This document shows positions 43,801 through 51,395 of a DNA stretch of 64,000 nt, in pieces (the stretch's first letter is position 1; each line of letters starts with the position of its first letter). Made by a program: the position numbers and the translations under genes. The notes beneath the pieces are model-generated. The model saw only the letters and a list, made by a program, of their open reading frames with translations. It did not search any database and had not been told where the DNA came from. The DNA is taken from NCBI RefSeq assembly GCF_014647455.2, contig NZ_BMPF01000004.1:62001-126000 (forward strand). Reading direction: 5' to 3'. The stretch comes from Halarchaeum grantii. Its GTDB lineage: Archaea; Halobacteriota; Halobacteria; Halobacteriales; Halobacteriaceae.

Positions 43801-44539
43801 AGTTGACGCTGGTGGAGTGTCCGTCCCTGATGCAGAGTTGGAGCGGCGCGGACTCAGCCGCGACGACGCGCGCTTCCTGCAGGACGTCCTCGACGTGATG
43901 AACGGCGCCGACGCCGCCCAATCCCTCCTCGAGCCGATGAGTGAACTCCGCGACGAGTACGCCGATCTCGACGTTCAGCGACTCCTCGATCAAGACTTGC
44001 TCACGAAGGCGTCTGCTTGTGGACGGACCTACTACACCGTTCTCCCAGCGGGCCGTGAACTTCTCGGCGAGCGACTCACAGTCGGTCCCGGCCAAGGCGA
44101 TATCGGTGAACGAACACCCCACAAGGTCGGTGTCGAACTCCTGCGTCGCTGGCTCCAAGACCACGAGTCCGTCACGCGTGTCGAAACCTACTACGAACAC
44201 GACCCGGAGACAATCTTCGACGTCGCCGGCTTCGACGACGATGGAACGCTCGTCTGGGTCGGTGAAGTAGAGATGGCGAGTCACAACAACGACGCGCCAA
44301 TCGGGGACTACGACAAAATGAGTGTCGTCGACGCGGACGTCGTCTGGGCGTTCAACAGACGCTCGTTCGCCGTCGAAACCATCGACACGCTCGCCGACGC
44401 GGATCGACTCGCAGACAACGTGAGTGGACGCGCCACTCGCTCGTTTGCAGGTATTCGCGATGCGGTGAGTAAACTGGATGCCGCCGGGCTAACCACCGTT
44501 CAGAGCTTCAACCATCTCGACGAGACCTATAACGAATGA
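40826..44539 (+). CDS. Giant VirD4/HerA-like coupling ATPase (1237 aa)
   Basis: An N-terminal region of about 450 residues, acidic and without recognised motifs, precedes the ATPase core: Walker A STGAGKSK (486-493), an IVDRKGDG segment typical of VirD4/TraG-like proteins, Walker B-like TILLDLGD (about 711-718), and LPQGRSFGLSMGLVMQFPGQ. A Ser/Thr/Glu-rich linker (about 930-1000) leads to a separate C-terminal domain (about 1010-1237) with winged-helix-like sequence and FDVAGFDDDGTLVWVGEVEM. The length is far above the usual 500-700 aa. It probably couples DNA to the secretion channel; the C-terminal domain may act on DNA. Overlaps the primase gene by 4 nt. Confidence 0.82.
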   Translation: MSEYLRVTPTSEELDPSGIPRLLESLHKLTREESGLGSTLNPLSSSTPPRFEFLALSDGDDAPVEFYYGADDGLETVEERLQSIYPTTFDIERVDLDVESRLVQPAEYSREEFVDAYQQGDLQYEFDEDEQYELTDEGEAEAADVDVTADSVVSVGETALELDVADNAPVEKPTVTERGSILARPATETVSPYGVRWQGAATRKKDWMTSLTPFTDGEDEESLSAVNQPGAALASLIDHVNDATEPLAFQVVFERRESWQSDAALRKEDIIDSRDTRAQRIVGDLLEFAELDDHGDRELSDLVERRLNAIEAMNPQRSFTVNVRAVGVPTSDTGTESLDTRLSSLAPVFDPLDGPFYDVEPKRIRESGFRAAKKEKNARKALQRLLDRDIVTGRGKTRPDFVLSGRELANFLLVPSSEQLTIEGSRGTRAEQQSRNPLPRPNPDLREQFRDGMAIGYALDETGETEDEPVRIPPDLLTTHYGRFASTGAGKSKAIINDALSLRETTSGPVVIVDRKGDGMCQNYLRSHHAQFDDIEDVYHFRVPETIPAFSFFDIRPALAAGRSREDAVQDKVDHFHDILRMILGREKHERAFVANEILSQLIKALFDAEYGSDVFGLNDLFTAVRRMQDEQTIPPISMANQPVEESLTRHLSKEESQFQASMDAAGNRLEQLRESPHLRRVFNHTPAQNDAGEYVENHFDFRNFLDEDVTILLDLGDLRPEAQQAVTLLLLSNLWDAVQVRRRDGQTDYENLTNLIIEEAAPVASTRLVSEQLLPQGRSFGLSMGLVMQFPGQVRNRSERAYDEVLNNIKTKLIGNISMERDLAESLAHEGLSPTDLRNRVNTLPSGEWIAQLPSPAFGETGPSPFSMKPLPIAEGHPESDTPLTEMEASQFESVTLPRIVERTQRQYGLSAESDTAADNGWGSGSNNSTSPEVETTHSESTMLGGSPGETSSDSTATESSPLLGGGDSPDNSGTNASESASSESEADTSPVDAGGVSVPDAELERRGLSRDDARFLQDVLDVMNGADAAQSLLEPMSELRDEYADLDVQRLLDQDLLTKASACGRTYYTVLPAGRELLGERLTVGPGQGDIGERTPHKVGVELLRRWLQDHESVTRVETYYEHDPETIFDVAGFDDDGTLVWVGEVEMASHNNDAPIGDYDKMSVVDADVVWAFNRRSFAVETIDTLADADRLADNVSGRATRSFAGIRDAVSKLDAAGLTTVQSFNHLDETYNE

Positions 44540-45417
44540 CGTGGCGCGCCGCGACTCGCGACGACCTGGACACGTACTATACCGACGAATTCCCCGACTA
44601 CGTCGACGACCTGCCGTCGTTCATCACGGCGACCGGGCCCAAACAGTACGCACTCGCGTTCGACCACCCTCATCCCGTCCGAAAAGACGAGGTGCCGGAC
44701 AAGGACTTCGTTCGACGGGATACGTGGCAGACCGATGCCGCCGGTGAGCGCCAGCAGGCGGAGTTCGATGGATTCGACGACGTCCTTGACTTCATCCAGC
44801 ATCCCGCACGGAACGACCCGCTCGGCGGAAGCGAATTCGCACTCGCCGACCCCGGCCTGCTTGACCAGCCGGACCCGCGTCCGGATGCAGTCTACTACGC
44901 CCTCGATAACTGGGAGCGCCCCTGGGTGCTACTCGTCGACATCGACGCGAAGACAATCGCTCGCGAACGCGCCGCAGACGCACTCCCACAGGACACGAGC
45001 GACCGTGACGACGAGGCGCTCCTCGAAGCGACCGGCATCCTGGGTGCGGAGCCAGCCGGCTATCCGTACGCCTTCGAGGATATCGACCAAGCAATCGAGT
45101 ACGGGTTCGAGGTGCGAGATATCTTCGCGGACGACTTCGACGCCGAGAAGACGATGGTCGTCTACAGCGGCCAAGGCGTCCACGTCTACCTCCTCGATAC
45201 CGATCTCGCCCATCGCTACGACGCACAGAGTCGTGAGGTCCTCAACGACCTCCTCCTCGAGTCATACGACATCCCGATCGATCCAGTCGTCACTGCTGAT
45301 CGGCGTCGCGTCGCCCGCCTCCCCTACTCGCTCCACGCTGATGTTTCCCGTATCGTCCAGCCGATCGAGTCTCCGCAGTTCGACCCACGGACTGCCACGC
45401 CAGCCTTCCTCGACTGA
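44536..45417 (+). CDS. Archaeo-eukaryotic primase, PriS-like (293 aa)
   Basis: The AEP catalytic motifs are visible: motif I LLVDIDAKTIA (D135, D137), motif II VVYSGQGVHVYLLD (S-G-x-G-x-H, H216) and a third conserved region with PVVTADRRRVARLPYSLHAD. PriS makes primers in replication. A plasmid copy in a conjugation operon would suit second-strand synthesis in the recipient, which is inference. Start and stop overlap both neighbours (ATGA and A of TGATGG). The protein is shorter than chromosomal PriS and lacks an obvious zinc motif. Confidence 0.85.
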   Translation: MTWRAATRDDLDTYYTDEFPDYVDDLPSFITATGPKQYALAFDHPHPVRKDEVPDKDFVRRDTWQTDAAGERQQAEFDGFDDVLDFIQHPARNDPLGGSEFALADPGLLDQPDPRPDAVYYALDNWERPWVLLVDIDAKTIARERAADALPQDTSDRDDEALLEATGILGAEPAGYPYAFEDIDQAIEYGFEVRDIFADDFDAEKTMVVYSGQGVHVYLLDTDLAHRYDAQSREVLNDLLLESYDIPIDPVVTADRRRVARLPYSLHADVSRIVQPIESPQFDPRTATPAFLD

Positions 45418-46934
45418 TGGCTACCACAACCCCCACGGACGACGAACGCACCGCCTACCAAGTCGCCGCGCTCCCCACCGAATACGGCGAGATTCGGATT
45501 AACCAGCTGTTCACGCGCGGGTTCAACCGCTATATCGTCGACGGCGAGGACCAGCCCCAAGACCTCCTCGACGACCTCGAACGCTTCGGGACCGCCGCGT
45601 TCAAAGACGACGTCCGGGATACGGCGGCTCGGGAGCCGTTCGTTGACGAGCCGGGCACACTTGCAGTCCTCGCGACGCTGAGTGCGATCTGCATCAAAGC
45701 CCACCCGAAGTTCGAGGACGTCCCCCCGCGGAAGGTCCAGCCACTCTACGACGTCCGCGAACTCTACGTGAACAATCTCGGCTCACTCATGCGCGACTAC
45801 AGTGACGGTGCGCTCCAGCAGGACATCGCGGAGGTCCTCTACGCGAAAGATCCGGGAGAGGATGGCCCGCACCCGGGACGTGTCTGCACCGGAATCAAGG
45901 AGATGCCCGAGTTCGACGGCGGCCTCTACCTCGAAATCCCGATGGCCGCCGCCTCCCGGAAATGTCTCGTCCGCGACGACCAACGGCCCAGTGATGAGGG
46001 TGAGACGGCGGAGATTCGGACGCGTGTGAAGGACAACAACCTGTACGTGCCGGCTGGTGATTTCGACGAGAAATACAGCGAGTACGCACGAGACGCGTTC
46101 AAGACACTGCTCCGCGAGCAGGAGGGTGGACTCTCTGAGGACCAGCAGACGTGGTTGGTGGCGAACGAGTCGGCAATCACCGAGCGGATCGACCGGTTCC
46201 TAGAGGGTGGCAATCACGACCGAATTTGGCGAGACTGGGACCGAGGTGAACGTCTCGTTCGCGTCCTTCGAGAGGCAGTCACCCACGCTGCGGATGACAC
46301 GGCGACGGTTGGGGCGTTCCACTCCGCGCAAGCGCTCTATGACGCGCTGGCTGCCTACGACCCGGAAGCAGCGTGGAAACAGAGCATCCAGAATCGGGTG
46401 TCGAGTCCGCGCAGTCTCGGCAATCTCCTCGTCTCGCAGCAAGACCACCGCAGGCTCACCGTCAAGCACGACCGGGAAACGAACCAGTATCGGATCGATG
46501 CGTCGTCACGTGGCGCTCACCCGATCACCGTCGAGTCGATTGAGGATCTCTTCGAGCTGCCCTGCATGGCCAACATGGCCGAACGCCTCCAGGAGAAAAA
46601 GCCCGTCCGGAAAGATCTCTACAACTTCGTGCGGATGGTGATGTGGCTCCCCCAGTACCAGGAGAGTAGTCTGGACGAAATTGTCGCCGATCTCAAGGAC
46701 GTCTTCTCTCGGTGGCCGTGGTACGACGAGCAGGAAACTGAGTACCAGATCCGCTACGAGTTCTCCAACACCATCAACGGCGACACCCCGCTTCCGATGA
46801 ACTGCGATAACGATGACCTCCAACGCTACTGTATCGGCCAGGATCAGTGCGACTACTCGATCTGGGGTAGTGTCCCCTTCCCGGACGAAATGTACGACCA
46901 ACTCGACGGGCTAGATTCCGCCAGCGAATTCTAG
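45417..46934 (+). CDS. PriL-like primase large subunit with Fe-S domain (505 aa)
   Basis: The C-terminal 140 residues hold four cysteines spaced as in the PriL [4Fe-4S] domain: C383 (LPCMAN), C463 (MNCDND), C472 (RYCIGQ) and C478 (DQCDYS). The motif RKDLYNFVRMVMWLPQYQES lies between the first two. The N-terminal part is helical with AICIKAHPKF early on. It overlaps the PriS-like gene by 1 nt, so both subunits are made together. The Fe-S domain has a second, detached copy at 56187-56606 with very high identity. Confidence 0.82.
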   Translation: MATTTPTDDERTAYQVAALPTEYGEIRINQLFTRGFNRYIVDGEDQPQDLLDDLERFGTAAFKDDVRDTAAREPFVDEPGTLAVLATLSAICIKAHPKFEDVPPRKVQPLYDVRELYVNNLGSLMRDYSDGALQQDIAEVLYAKDPGEDGPHPGRVCTGIKEMPEFDGGLYLEIPMAAASRKCLVRDDQRPSDEGETAEIRTRVKDNNLYVPAGDFDEKYSEYARDAFKTLLREQEGGLSEDQQTWLVANESAITERIDRFLEGGNHDRIWRDWDRGERLVRVLREAVTHAADDTATVGAFHSAQALYDALAAYDPEAAWKQSIQNRVSSPRSLGNLLVSQQDHRRLTVKHDRETNQYRIDASSRGAHPITVESIEDLFELPCMANMAERLQEKKPVRKDLYNFVRMVMWLPQYQESSLDEIVADLKDVFSRWPWYDEQETEYQIRYEFSNTINGDTPLPMNCDNDDLQRYCIGQDQCDYSIWGSVPFPDEMYDQLDGLDSASEF

Positions 46935-47160
46935 CACCAGCCGAATATCTACACATCTAGATAGGTAAGTAGTAATAGGTGTTATGGAAGGTTCCAATTC
47001 TCGTCGTGCAGTTTTCTTCGGGTTTCACGCTCTCTAGACCCTAATTCTCTAATTCAGATCTGAGGGCCCGCTCAAAGCCAGGGGTTGAATGCTAGTCCGT
47101 GATCCGTGTAACAGGGTCGGTATTTTGGCTTTACCCGCGATTTCGAGGATCTAAACCCGC

Positions 47161-47238
47161 CGTCGCGCAGAATTTCTATTTCTACTTGAAACCCCGTTGT
47201 CGTCGCGCGGATTTCTATCAGCTTAAATCTGCGCGACG
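47161..47238. repeat. GTCGCGC-type repeats with a 14-bp inverted repeat
   Basis: CGTCGCGCGGATTT (47201-47214) and AAATCTGCGCGACG (47225-47238) are inverted repeats with one mismatch and a 10-nt loop. The same core occurs directly at 47161-47175, and a shorter relative (CCGTCGCGCAATTTTC) lies at about 59436-59451. Confidence 0.7.
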
Positions 47239-47446
47239 AACCTCTACCAGATTTTAAGCCCGTTATTTTGCTCTCTGTACCTTCGAGATCGTCCAAAGGA
47301 AGGTAGAGGTACAGGGTGCAGATGCCACGGGCTATGACTGGCTGGAGGATGGGATTTAGTTCTGTTCAGCCGATATTCACATCTGTATATTAGGATGTTT
47401 CTGTGAGGGGTGTACTGAGGAGAAGCGGCATAGCGATGCGCCGTGT

Positions 47447-47487
47447 TTAACCAACAAATTGGGGAGCCCCGTCCGGACGTTGGTTAA
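47447..47487. repeat. TTAACCAAC inverted repeat, copy 1
   Basis: TTAACCAAC (47447-47455), 23 nt, GTTGGTTAA (47479-47487). It lies 256 nt before the Fic-like gene. Perfect 9-bp arms about three helical turns apart. Confidence 0.85.
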
Positions 47488-47742
47488 CAGTGAGGGGAGG
47501 TTCGGATAGTGTATTCAGTCTCAGTTTCGAAGCTGCCGGCGGTCTGTGGTATTTGCCTTCGACGAAATAGAGTGCATGCTCGCTACAGTATTGATGGTGC
47601 GATGAGCGTGTTCAGCAGCTCACTCAATCGGCTACTAAGAACTTCCAGAAGGAGCGGCGTCCGCATGCAATACTGGAGGGTTGGATGAACTCCCGGTGGA
47701 AACCGTGGGTGCTCAAGGGCGTGGCGGGAGTGATGCGGCGTA

Positions 47743-48243
47743 ATGGGGTTTGCCGATCCGGCATCGCAACCACGAATCACCGATCTGTCGGGAATTGATC
47801 CGATCGACTTCAAGATTCAAAATACACAGTTCCTGAAGAGCGATGCGGAGTACGAGCAGACCGGCGCAGAACAGTTCGATGTACTCCGTCATCGAATCTG
47901 GGTGACGCGCAATGGCGATATTCAGCGTGTGCTTGATGAGTTCCCGCGAGATGCACCATTGTACGAGCAGTGTGCTGGCTGGATACATGCAATCGCCGGG
48001 AAGCACTTCTTTCCAGACGCGAACCATCGGACTGCACTCGTTCTGCTCCGCGAACTCCTTCGCCAGAACAACCTTACTCCAGGACAGTGGCCGGCGTCCA
48101 TCTCGCGAGAAACCGTCCTACACTCTCATCAAGTCCGTCGACAGCTCCCCCCAGTCCGACTAGATACGCTCTATCGGCACGATCGACTCTTCCTCGTCTG
48201 GCTCCTCTACTTCAAAATCGTGCTGCAAAATGCCGCTCGGTGA
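47743..48243 (+). CDS. Fic/Doc-family protein (166 aa)
   Basis: The Fic-family motif reads HFFPDANHRTALVLL (H88 to T97), close to the Doc form H-x-F-x-D-A-N-K-R-T. Fic enzymes transfer AMP or phosphate to proteins, and Doc is a plasmid-addiction toxin. The protein is short and has the Doc-like helical arrangement around the motif. Start MGFADPASQPRITDL. No inhibitory S/TxxxE(G/N) helix is seen in the protein. A small gene convergent with it (48265-48441) could be a partner, but the orientation is unusual for a toxin-antitoxin operon. Confidence 0.8.
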   Translation: MGFADPASQPRITDLSGIDPIDFKIQNTQFLKSDAEYEQTGAEQFDVLRHRIWVTRNGDIQRVLDEFPRDAPLYEQCAGWIHAIAGKHFFPDANHRTALVLLRELLRQNNLTPGQWPASISRETVLHSHQVRRQLPPVRLDTLYRHDRLFLVWLLYFKIVLQNAAR

Positions 48244-48264
48244 TGTCGTGTCGGACAGGCCGAG

Positions 48265-48441
48265 TTACTCCTCGTCGTCCTCGGGTGTCGCCGCGAACGC
48301 CTCGTACAAGTCTTCGTTCTCCGCCACATCCCGATTCATGCGGCGTTGGGCGTCTTCATGCATCGTATCCCTGTCTACGGCGCTCGTGGATTTAGTCTTT
48401 CGGGGATCGACGCCCGCACACTCATTGATGGGGCAGTCCAC
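48265..48441 (-). CDS. Small acidic protein (58 aa)
   Basis: The minus-strand frame from a GTG at 48441 reads MDCPINECAGVDPRKTKSTS, then HEDAQRRMNRDVAENEDLYE and a terminal ATPEDDEE. Codon third positions are GC-rich and the acidic composition is typical of haloarchaeal proteins, which supports real coding. Two Cys (C3, C8) lie near the N-terminus. It converges on the Fic/Doc gene with a 21-nt gap. Unrecognised; a regulatory or antitoxin role is only a guess. Confidence 0.5.
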   Translation of the reverse strand: MDCPINECAGVDPRKTKSTSAVDRDTMHEDAQRRMNRDVAENEDLYEAFAATPEDDEE

Positions 48442-48576
48442 TTCGGAGCGGCGGACTGTCGCGACGGCGCCTCAGATGCACGACTACTCATCAGGGAGTC
48501 AACGACGAGACGCTTCAAGGGTCGTGGTACTCGGTTATGCGCCTTCCTCAGTCGTGTGTCTCCGCCGGTCGTGTTT

Positions 48577-48603
48577 GTCGCCCCTAGTAGGGGTAGAGGG
48601 GCC
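48577..48603 (+). promoter_or_regulatory. GTCGCCCC...GGGG motif, copy 1
   Basis: GTCGCCCC-tagta-GGGGT-aga-GGGGC ends about 24 nt before the ATG at 48627. Related sequences precede the genes at 59910 and 60473. Confidence 0.55.
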
Positions 48604-48626
48604 ATTGAGCGCCTCCTCAAGCAATT

Positions 48627-49049
48627 ATGTCCGAGCACGACCAGCGACACGGAACGCGGCGTCGCGATGCAGAACTCGAAACGGAACAGCGCCCACGAAC
48701 ACCACTTCAACTCCACGTGCCCAACGACGTCGGCGAGTTCGCGATCCGGCGGTTCGTCGAAGGGATCACCTCGACGCTGAAGCAGTCTCCCGTCGGGGTG
48801 GAGTACACGTCGACGACACTCCTCGGCGTGACACGCACGCAGTACATCGCGCAGGACTCGGGGACGATGTTCCAGAAGCGACTGTATAACCCACGGCTGG
48901 GGTGGCGCGAGGAGTCCGTCCGCCAGCTCACCGTGCAGGATGAACTCGTCGCCCGACTCACGCTCGATCGGCCGGTCGAGGACGGCCAGTGGGCGCGACG
49001 CCGCGACTGCTGTCGGATTCGTCCCGTCGGCGTTCTTCGGCGTCGCTAG
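48627..49049 (+). CDS. Haloarchaeal plasmid protein of a two-copy family (140 aa)
   Basis: No named family recognised. The central part VGEFAIRRFVEGITSTLKQS, then VTRTQYIAQDSGTMFQKRLY and REESVRQLTVQDELVARLTL, aligns by eye with the protein at 59910 (STRTQSVARDDVGEQFQKRH), so these are paralogs. The C-terminus is basic (RRRDCCRIRPVGVLRRR). Both copies are preceded by the same GC-rich motif and followed by a TTAACCAAC inverted repeat, forming a duplicated cassette. Function unknown. Confidence 0.65.
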   Translation: MSEHDQRHGTRRRDAELETEQRPRTPLQLHVPNDVGEFAIRRFVEGITSTLKQSPVGVEYTSTTLLGVTRTQYIAQDSGTMFQKRLYNPRLGWREESVRQLTVQDELVARLTLDRPVEDGQWARRRDCCRIRPVGVLRRR

Positions 49050-49057
49050 ACGAATTC

Positions 49058-49098
49058 TTAACCAACGCTCTCCGGTTCATCGATCATCCGTTGGTTAA
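49058..49098. repeat. TTAACCAAC inverted repeat, copy 2
   Basis: TTAACCAAC (49058-49066), 23 nt, GTTGGTTAA (49090-49098). It lies 8 nt after the 140-aa gene and about 90 nt before the gene at 49188. Confidence 0.85.
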
Positions 49099-49187
49099 GC
49101 CTGAGACTGCGCACGCAGGATTCGGGAGTTGGTGGGAAGGTTCACAAGCGCATCGGTCGTACACTCAGCCACGGCCATCAAGTCCCA

Positions 49188-49448
49188 ATGACGCGCTTCT
49201 CAGATCCATCCGACCCACGACCCCCACTCCCAGACTGGGTGCAAGAAGCCTACCAGCTGCTCGCGGATGCAGCAGATGGCCCGCAGAGCGCCCTCACGTA
49301 TGAGGAGGCGTATGCACTCCTCGATGAGGCAGATACATTCTCTGCGGACCATAGTGATAGCGAGTACGCCGTCAAGCGCCTCCTCAACCGTGGCTATCTC
49401 TACGAAGCCAATGGCACGCTCCGTGTCACCGAATCCGTATTTAAGTGA
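49188..49448 (+). CDS. Small haloarchaeal plasmid protein, winged-helix-like (86 aa)
   Basis: ATG at 49188 opens MTRFSDPSDPRPPLPDWVQE. The helical pattern with LTYEEAYALLDEADTFSADH and SEYAVKRLLNRGYLYEANGTLRVTES (helix, turn, beta-wing) resembles a small winged-helix domain. It is downstream of a TTAACCAAC repeat that may act on its promoter. Unrecognised beyond this; similar short proteins are common on haloarchaeal plasmids. Confidence 0.65.
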   Translation: MTRFSDPSDPRPPLPDWVQEAYQLLADAADGPQSALTYEEAYALLDEADTFSADHSDSEYAVKRLLNRGYLYEANGTLRVTESVFK

Positions 49449-49713
49449 AGGACTATCAGTCGGCCGTTCCGTTCAGAGAATCGACTTGACTCTGACGACG
49501 AGTGGCAAGAAGACTTCCAGCGCTATTGGTATCCCAGACTCCACGACTCGCGTGGGTGGTCGAGTGGGGGACGACCTTGACTCGGCACGTCAATCCTCCT
49601 AGCGGGTGACACGGCAGCCGATCGAGAGTTGATTACAGGCTGAAAATCCTGTGGGAGAGTAATGCCTATACGGGTGGTGTTTTGAAAGTGTAAGAAACTG
49701 AAAGCACCCTCGT

Positions 49714-49783
49714 ACCCTCCAAAAGTACGAGTCGTCCAATGCACCCTCCAAAATGCGTCTGAAGCAGTTAACACCCTCCAAAG
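49714..49783 (+). repeat. Three direct repeats ACCCTCCAAA spaced 29-30 bp
   Basis: ACCCTCCAAAA at 49714-49724 and 49743-49753, and ACCCTCCAAAG at 49773-49783. A partial ACCCTC lies at 49706. The regular spacing (29 and 30 bp, close to three helical turns) is iteron-like. Confidence 0.7.
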
Positions 49784-50192
49784 GTGGAAATGAACTTGCT
49801 CCGGTAGACGTGCTTTCAGGAAGCCGTCCCGTTGTCAGGGGGCTACAACTATTCTAAAGAGGTTTGAGTATATACACTTGTCGTGAGTCTGAGAAGCATA
49901 GCTCCGAGAGAAGGCGCCACACAATCCCGCAGACGTCTCACTGAGCGCCTACCGTGAACGACCGGAGGGAGCGAACGGACCAAGAGCCGACCAAAGGGAG
50001 ACTCGTGGGCGTGTAGTCGACCCTTCCCGGCGAGCCAACAGCGAGCGCAGGAAAAAGCTCGCACACTAACCAATCATCTGTTCCGGTAGAGCTAGTCCCG
50101 GACCAACAGGGTCGAAATCCCATGACACAGCTTCGCGGCTAATCGCTAGTGACGATACCCGTAGCGGCGCTGCCAGCTATGGACTATCCGTC

Positions 50193-50234
50193 TTAACCAA
50201 CAGACGCAGCAATTACGGATAATCTGTTGGTTAA
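50193..50234. repeat. TTAACCAAC inverted repeat, copy 3
   Basis: TTAACCAAC (50193-50201), 24 nt, GTTGGTTAA (50226-50234). It lies 97 nt before the gene at 50332. Confidence 0.85.
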
Positions 50235-50331
50235 GACGTGGGGTGCTTGACCAGTCGTATTCGTCGCGTAGTCGTTTCTCGGCGCCACCGAGTGCTGCGG
50301 CGCGCACACCACGCGTCGTGAGTTCTCATCG

Positions 50332-50616
50332 ATGACTGGACCCGATCGATACGACGACACGAGCGACGACGCCGAGCGCTTCGAACACAACCAACTCGCC
50401 CGCGACCGCGATCACGGACTCCAAACGGACGACCTCACCGAGGCAGACGCCCGCACACTGATCGCCGACCTTCTCGAGGACGACGTCGTGGTGGCAGTGC
50501 CGACCGACCGCGTGCTCGTTCACGCGCCGACGAACACAGTCTTCGAGGACGTCGTCCAGCTCGCCGCCTACCACCAGGGTTGGGAAGCCGGTCGCGACGA
50601 CGGGGCGGATGCATGA
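50332..50616 (+). CDS. Small acidic plasmid protein (94 aa)
   Basis: Start MTGPDRYDDTSDDAERFEHN. A helix with EADARTLIADLLEDDVVVAV and a strand-rich DRVLVHAPTNTVFEDVVQLA follow, ending EAGRDDGADA. I recognise it only as a type seen on haloarchaeal plasmids next to the CxxC protein that follows. Its stop overlaps the next start by 4 nt (ATGA), so they are coupled. Confidence 0.72.
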   Translation: MTGPDRYDDTSDDAERFEHNQLARDRDHGLQTDDLTEADARTLIADLLEDDVVVAVPTDRVLVHAPTNTVFEDVVQLAAYHQGWEAGRDDGADA

Positions 50617-51002
50617 GCCAGCAGACACTCGAGGGCTGTGCGTTCTGCGACGCCGGCCCCGACGTCCGCCTCGGCCAAGCCGGGTCATGGGGTACGGACG
50701 AACTCATCACCCACCCAATCTGTGTGGAGTGCGCGCTCCGCGAGCACCCAGACCCGGCCGAGAAACATCGCTTCGCGTGCGATGGCTGTGGCTGTCTCGT
50801 CGACGCCGTCGCCGCCCTCACCCGCTATCGCGTCCAACTCGCCCACCTCGAAGGCACGCTCCACCTCTGCGCTCGCTGCAGTCCCACCGGACCGACAACC
50901 TACTGGACTCGCGACCTTGAAGCACATCTTGTTCGAAAGAGATGGCTTGGCCCGACCGCACCGAGAGGCGCATCACCCCTAAATGGGTTACACAATATTT
51001 GA
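50613..51002 (+). CDS. Multi-CxxC zinc-ribbon-like plasmid protein (129 aa)
   Basis: Four Cys pairs or near-pairs: CAFCDAG, ICVECAL, CDGCGCL and CARCSP, suggesting two zinc-binding knuckles. GQAGSWGTDELITHPICVEC and TYWTRDLEAHLV are recognisable blocks of a haloarchaeal plasmid protein of unknown function. After EAHLV the sequence (RKRWLGPTAPRGASPLNGLH) looks unrelated and overlaps the end of the AT-rich lipoprotein gene, so the C-terminus may have been altered by a recombination junction at about 50940-50990. Confidence 0.72.
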   Translation: MSQQTLEGCAFCDAGPDVRLGQAGSWGTDELITHPICVECALREHPDPAEKHRFACDGCGCLVDAVAALTRYRVQLAHLEGTLHLCARCSPTGPTTYWTRDLEAHLVRKRWLGPTAPRGASPLNGLHNI

Positions 51003-51395
51003 TTCTATTGTGATATTACCATCTTCTGCAACTATTGTTGCACCTCCAAATGAATCGTCAACAAGTATAGTAGTCGTGGCAGACGCGTAGTTACTATTGA
51101 CAGATGTTTTATACTTAAGGTGAGGTTCTGAATAAGTAAAGACATCAGGAATTTCTGTGACTCCACCTGCTGAAACGGGGACAGTTGTATCAACTACTAC
51201 AGACTTATCTTGAGACACCGTAACTGAGAATGATATTTTCTGATCGCTAGTATTCACTACATCAAGATTGCGTATATCTGGCGACAGTGTTGTATTCTCA
51301 TCCCAGCCAGAGAATGCATCATTCTGCGTTGAGCAACCGGATATGAGCGTCAAGCCGATCGTTCCAGTTGCCAATAGCGTCTCACGTCTCTGCAT
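50988..51395 (-). CDS. Small lipoprotein in a low-GC patch (135 aa)
   Basis: Start MQRRETLLATGTIGLTLISG; ISGC (C21) is a lipobox after an R-R, so it is probably Tat- or Sec-exported and lipid-anchored. The rest is beta-rich (IRNLDVVNTSDQKISFSVTV, VVVDTTVPVSAGGVTEIPDV), like short haloarchaeal cell-surface proteins. Codon use is far AT-richer than in the adjacent genes, which points to separate acquisition. It converges with and slightly overlaps the CxxC gene. Confidence 0.7.
   Translation of the reverse strand: MQRRETLLATGTIGLTLISGCSTQNDAFSGWDENTTLSPDIRNLDVVNTSDQKISFSVTVSQDKSVVVDTTVPVSAGGVTEIPDVFTYSEPHLKYKTSVNSNYASATTTILVDDSFGGATIVAEDGNITIESNIV

Larger units (their letters stand above)
46935..47742. 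other. Non-coding region after the primase genes, with inverted repeats
   Basis: 808 bp of lower GC with no convincing gene. It holds a direct copy CGTCGCGCAGAATTTCTATT at 47161-47180, a near-perfect 14-bp inverted repeat at 47201-47238, and the first TTAACCAAC repeat pair at 47447-47487. Its position downstream of primase genes and its repeats make it a candidate origin or regulatory region, but no initiator gene or AT-rich unwinding element was identified. Confidence 0.45.
49449..50331. other. Non-coding region with spaced direct repeats (883 bp)
   Basis: No gene supported. It contains three spaced ACCCTCCAAA repeats (49714-49783), a CTAACCAAT half-site (50068-50076 region) and the TTAACCAAC inverted repeat copy 3 (50193-50234). 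A replication, partition or regulatory role is possible. Confidence 0.45.

Noticed and set aside
47072-47296. 74-aa minus-strand frame in the repeat-rich region after the primase genes
   Set aside because: It runs through the inverted repeat at 47201-47238 and has a composition unlike neighbouring genes.
49714-49783. Possible CRISPR-like array
   Set aside because: The repeats are only 10-11 bp, just three copies, and no cas genes are present in the window.
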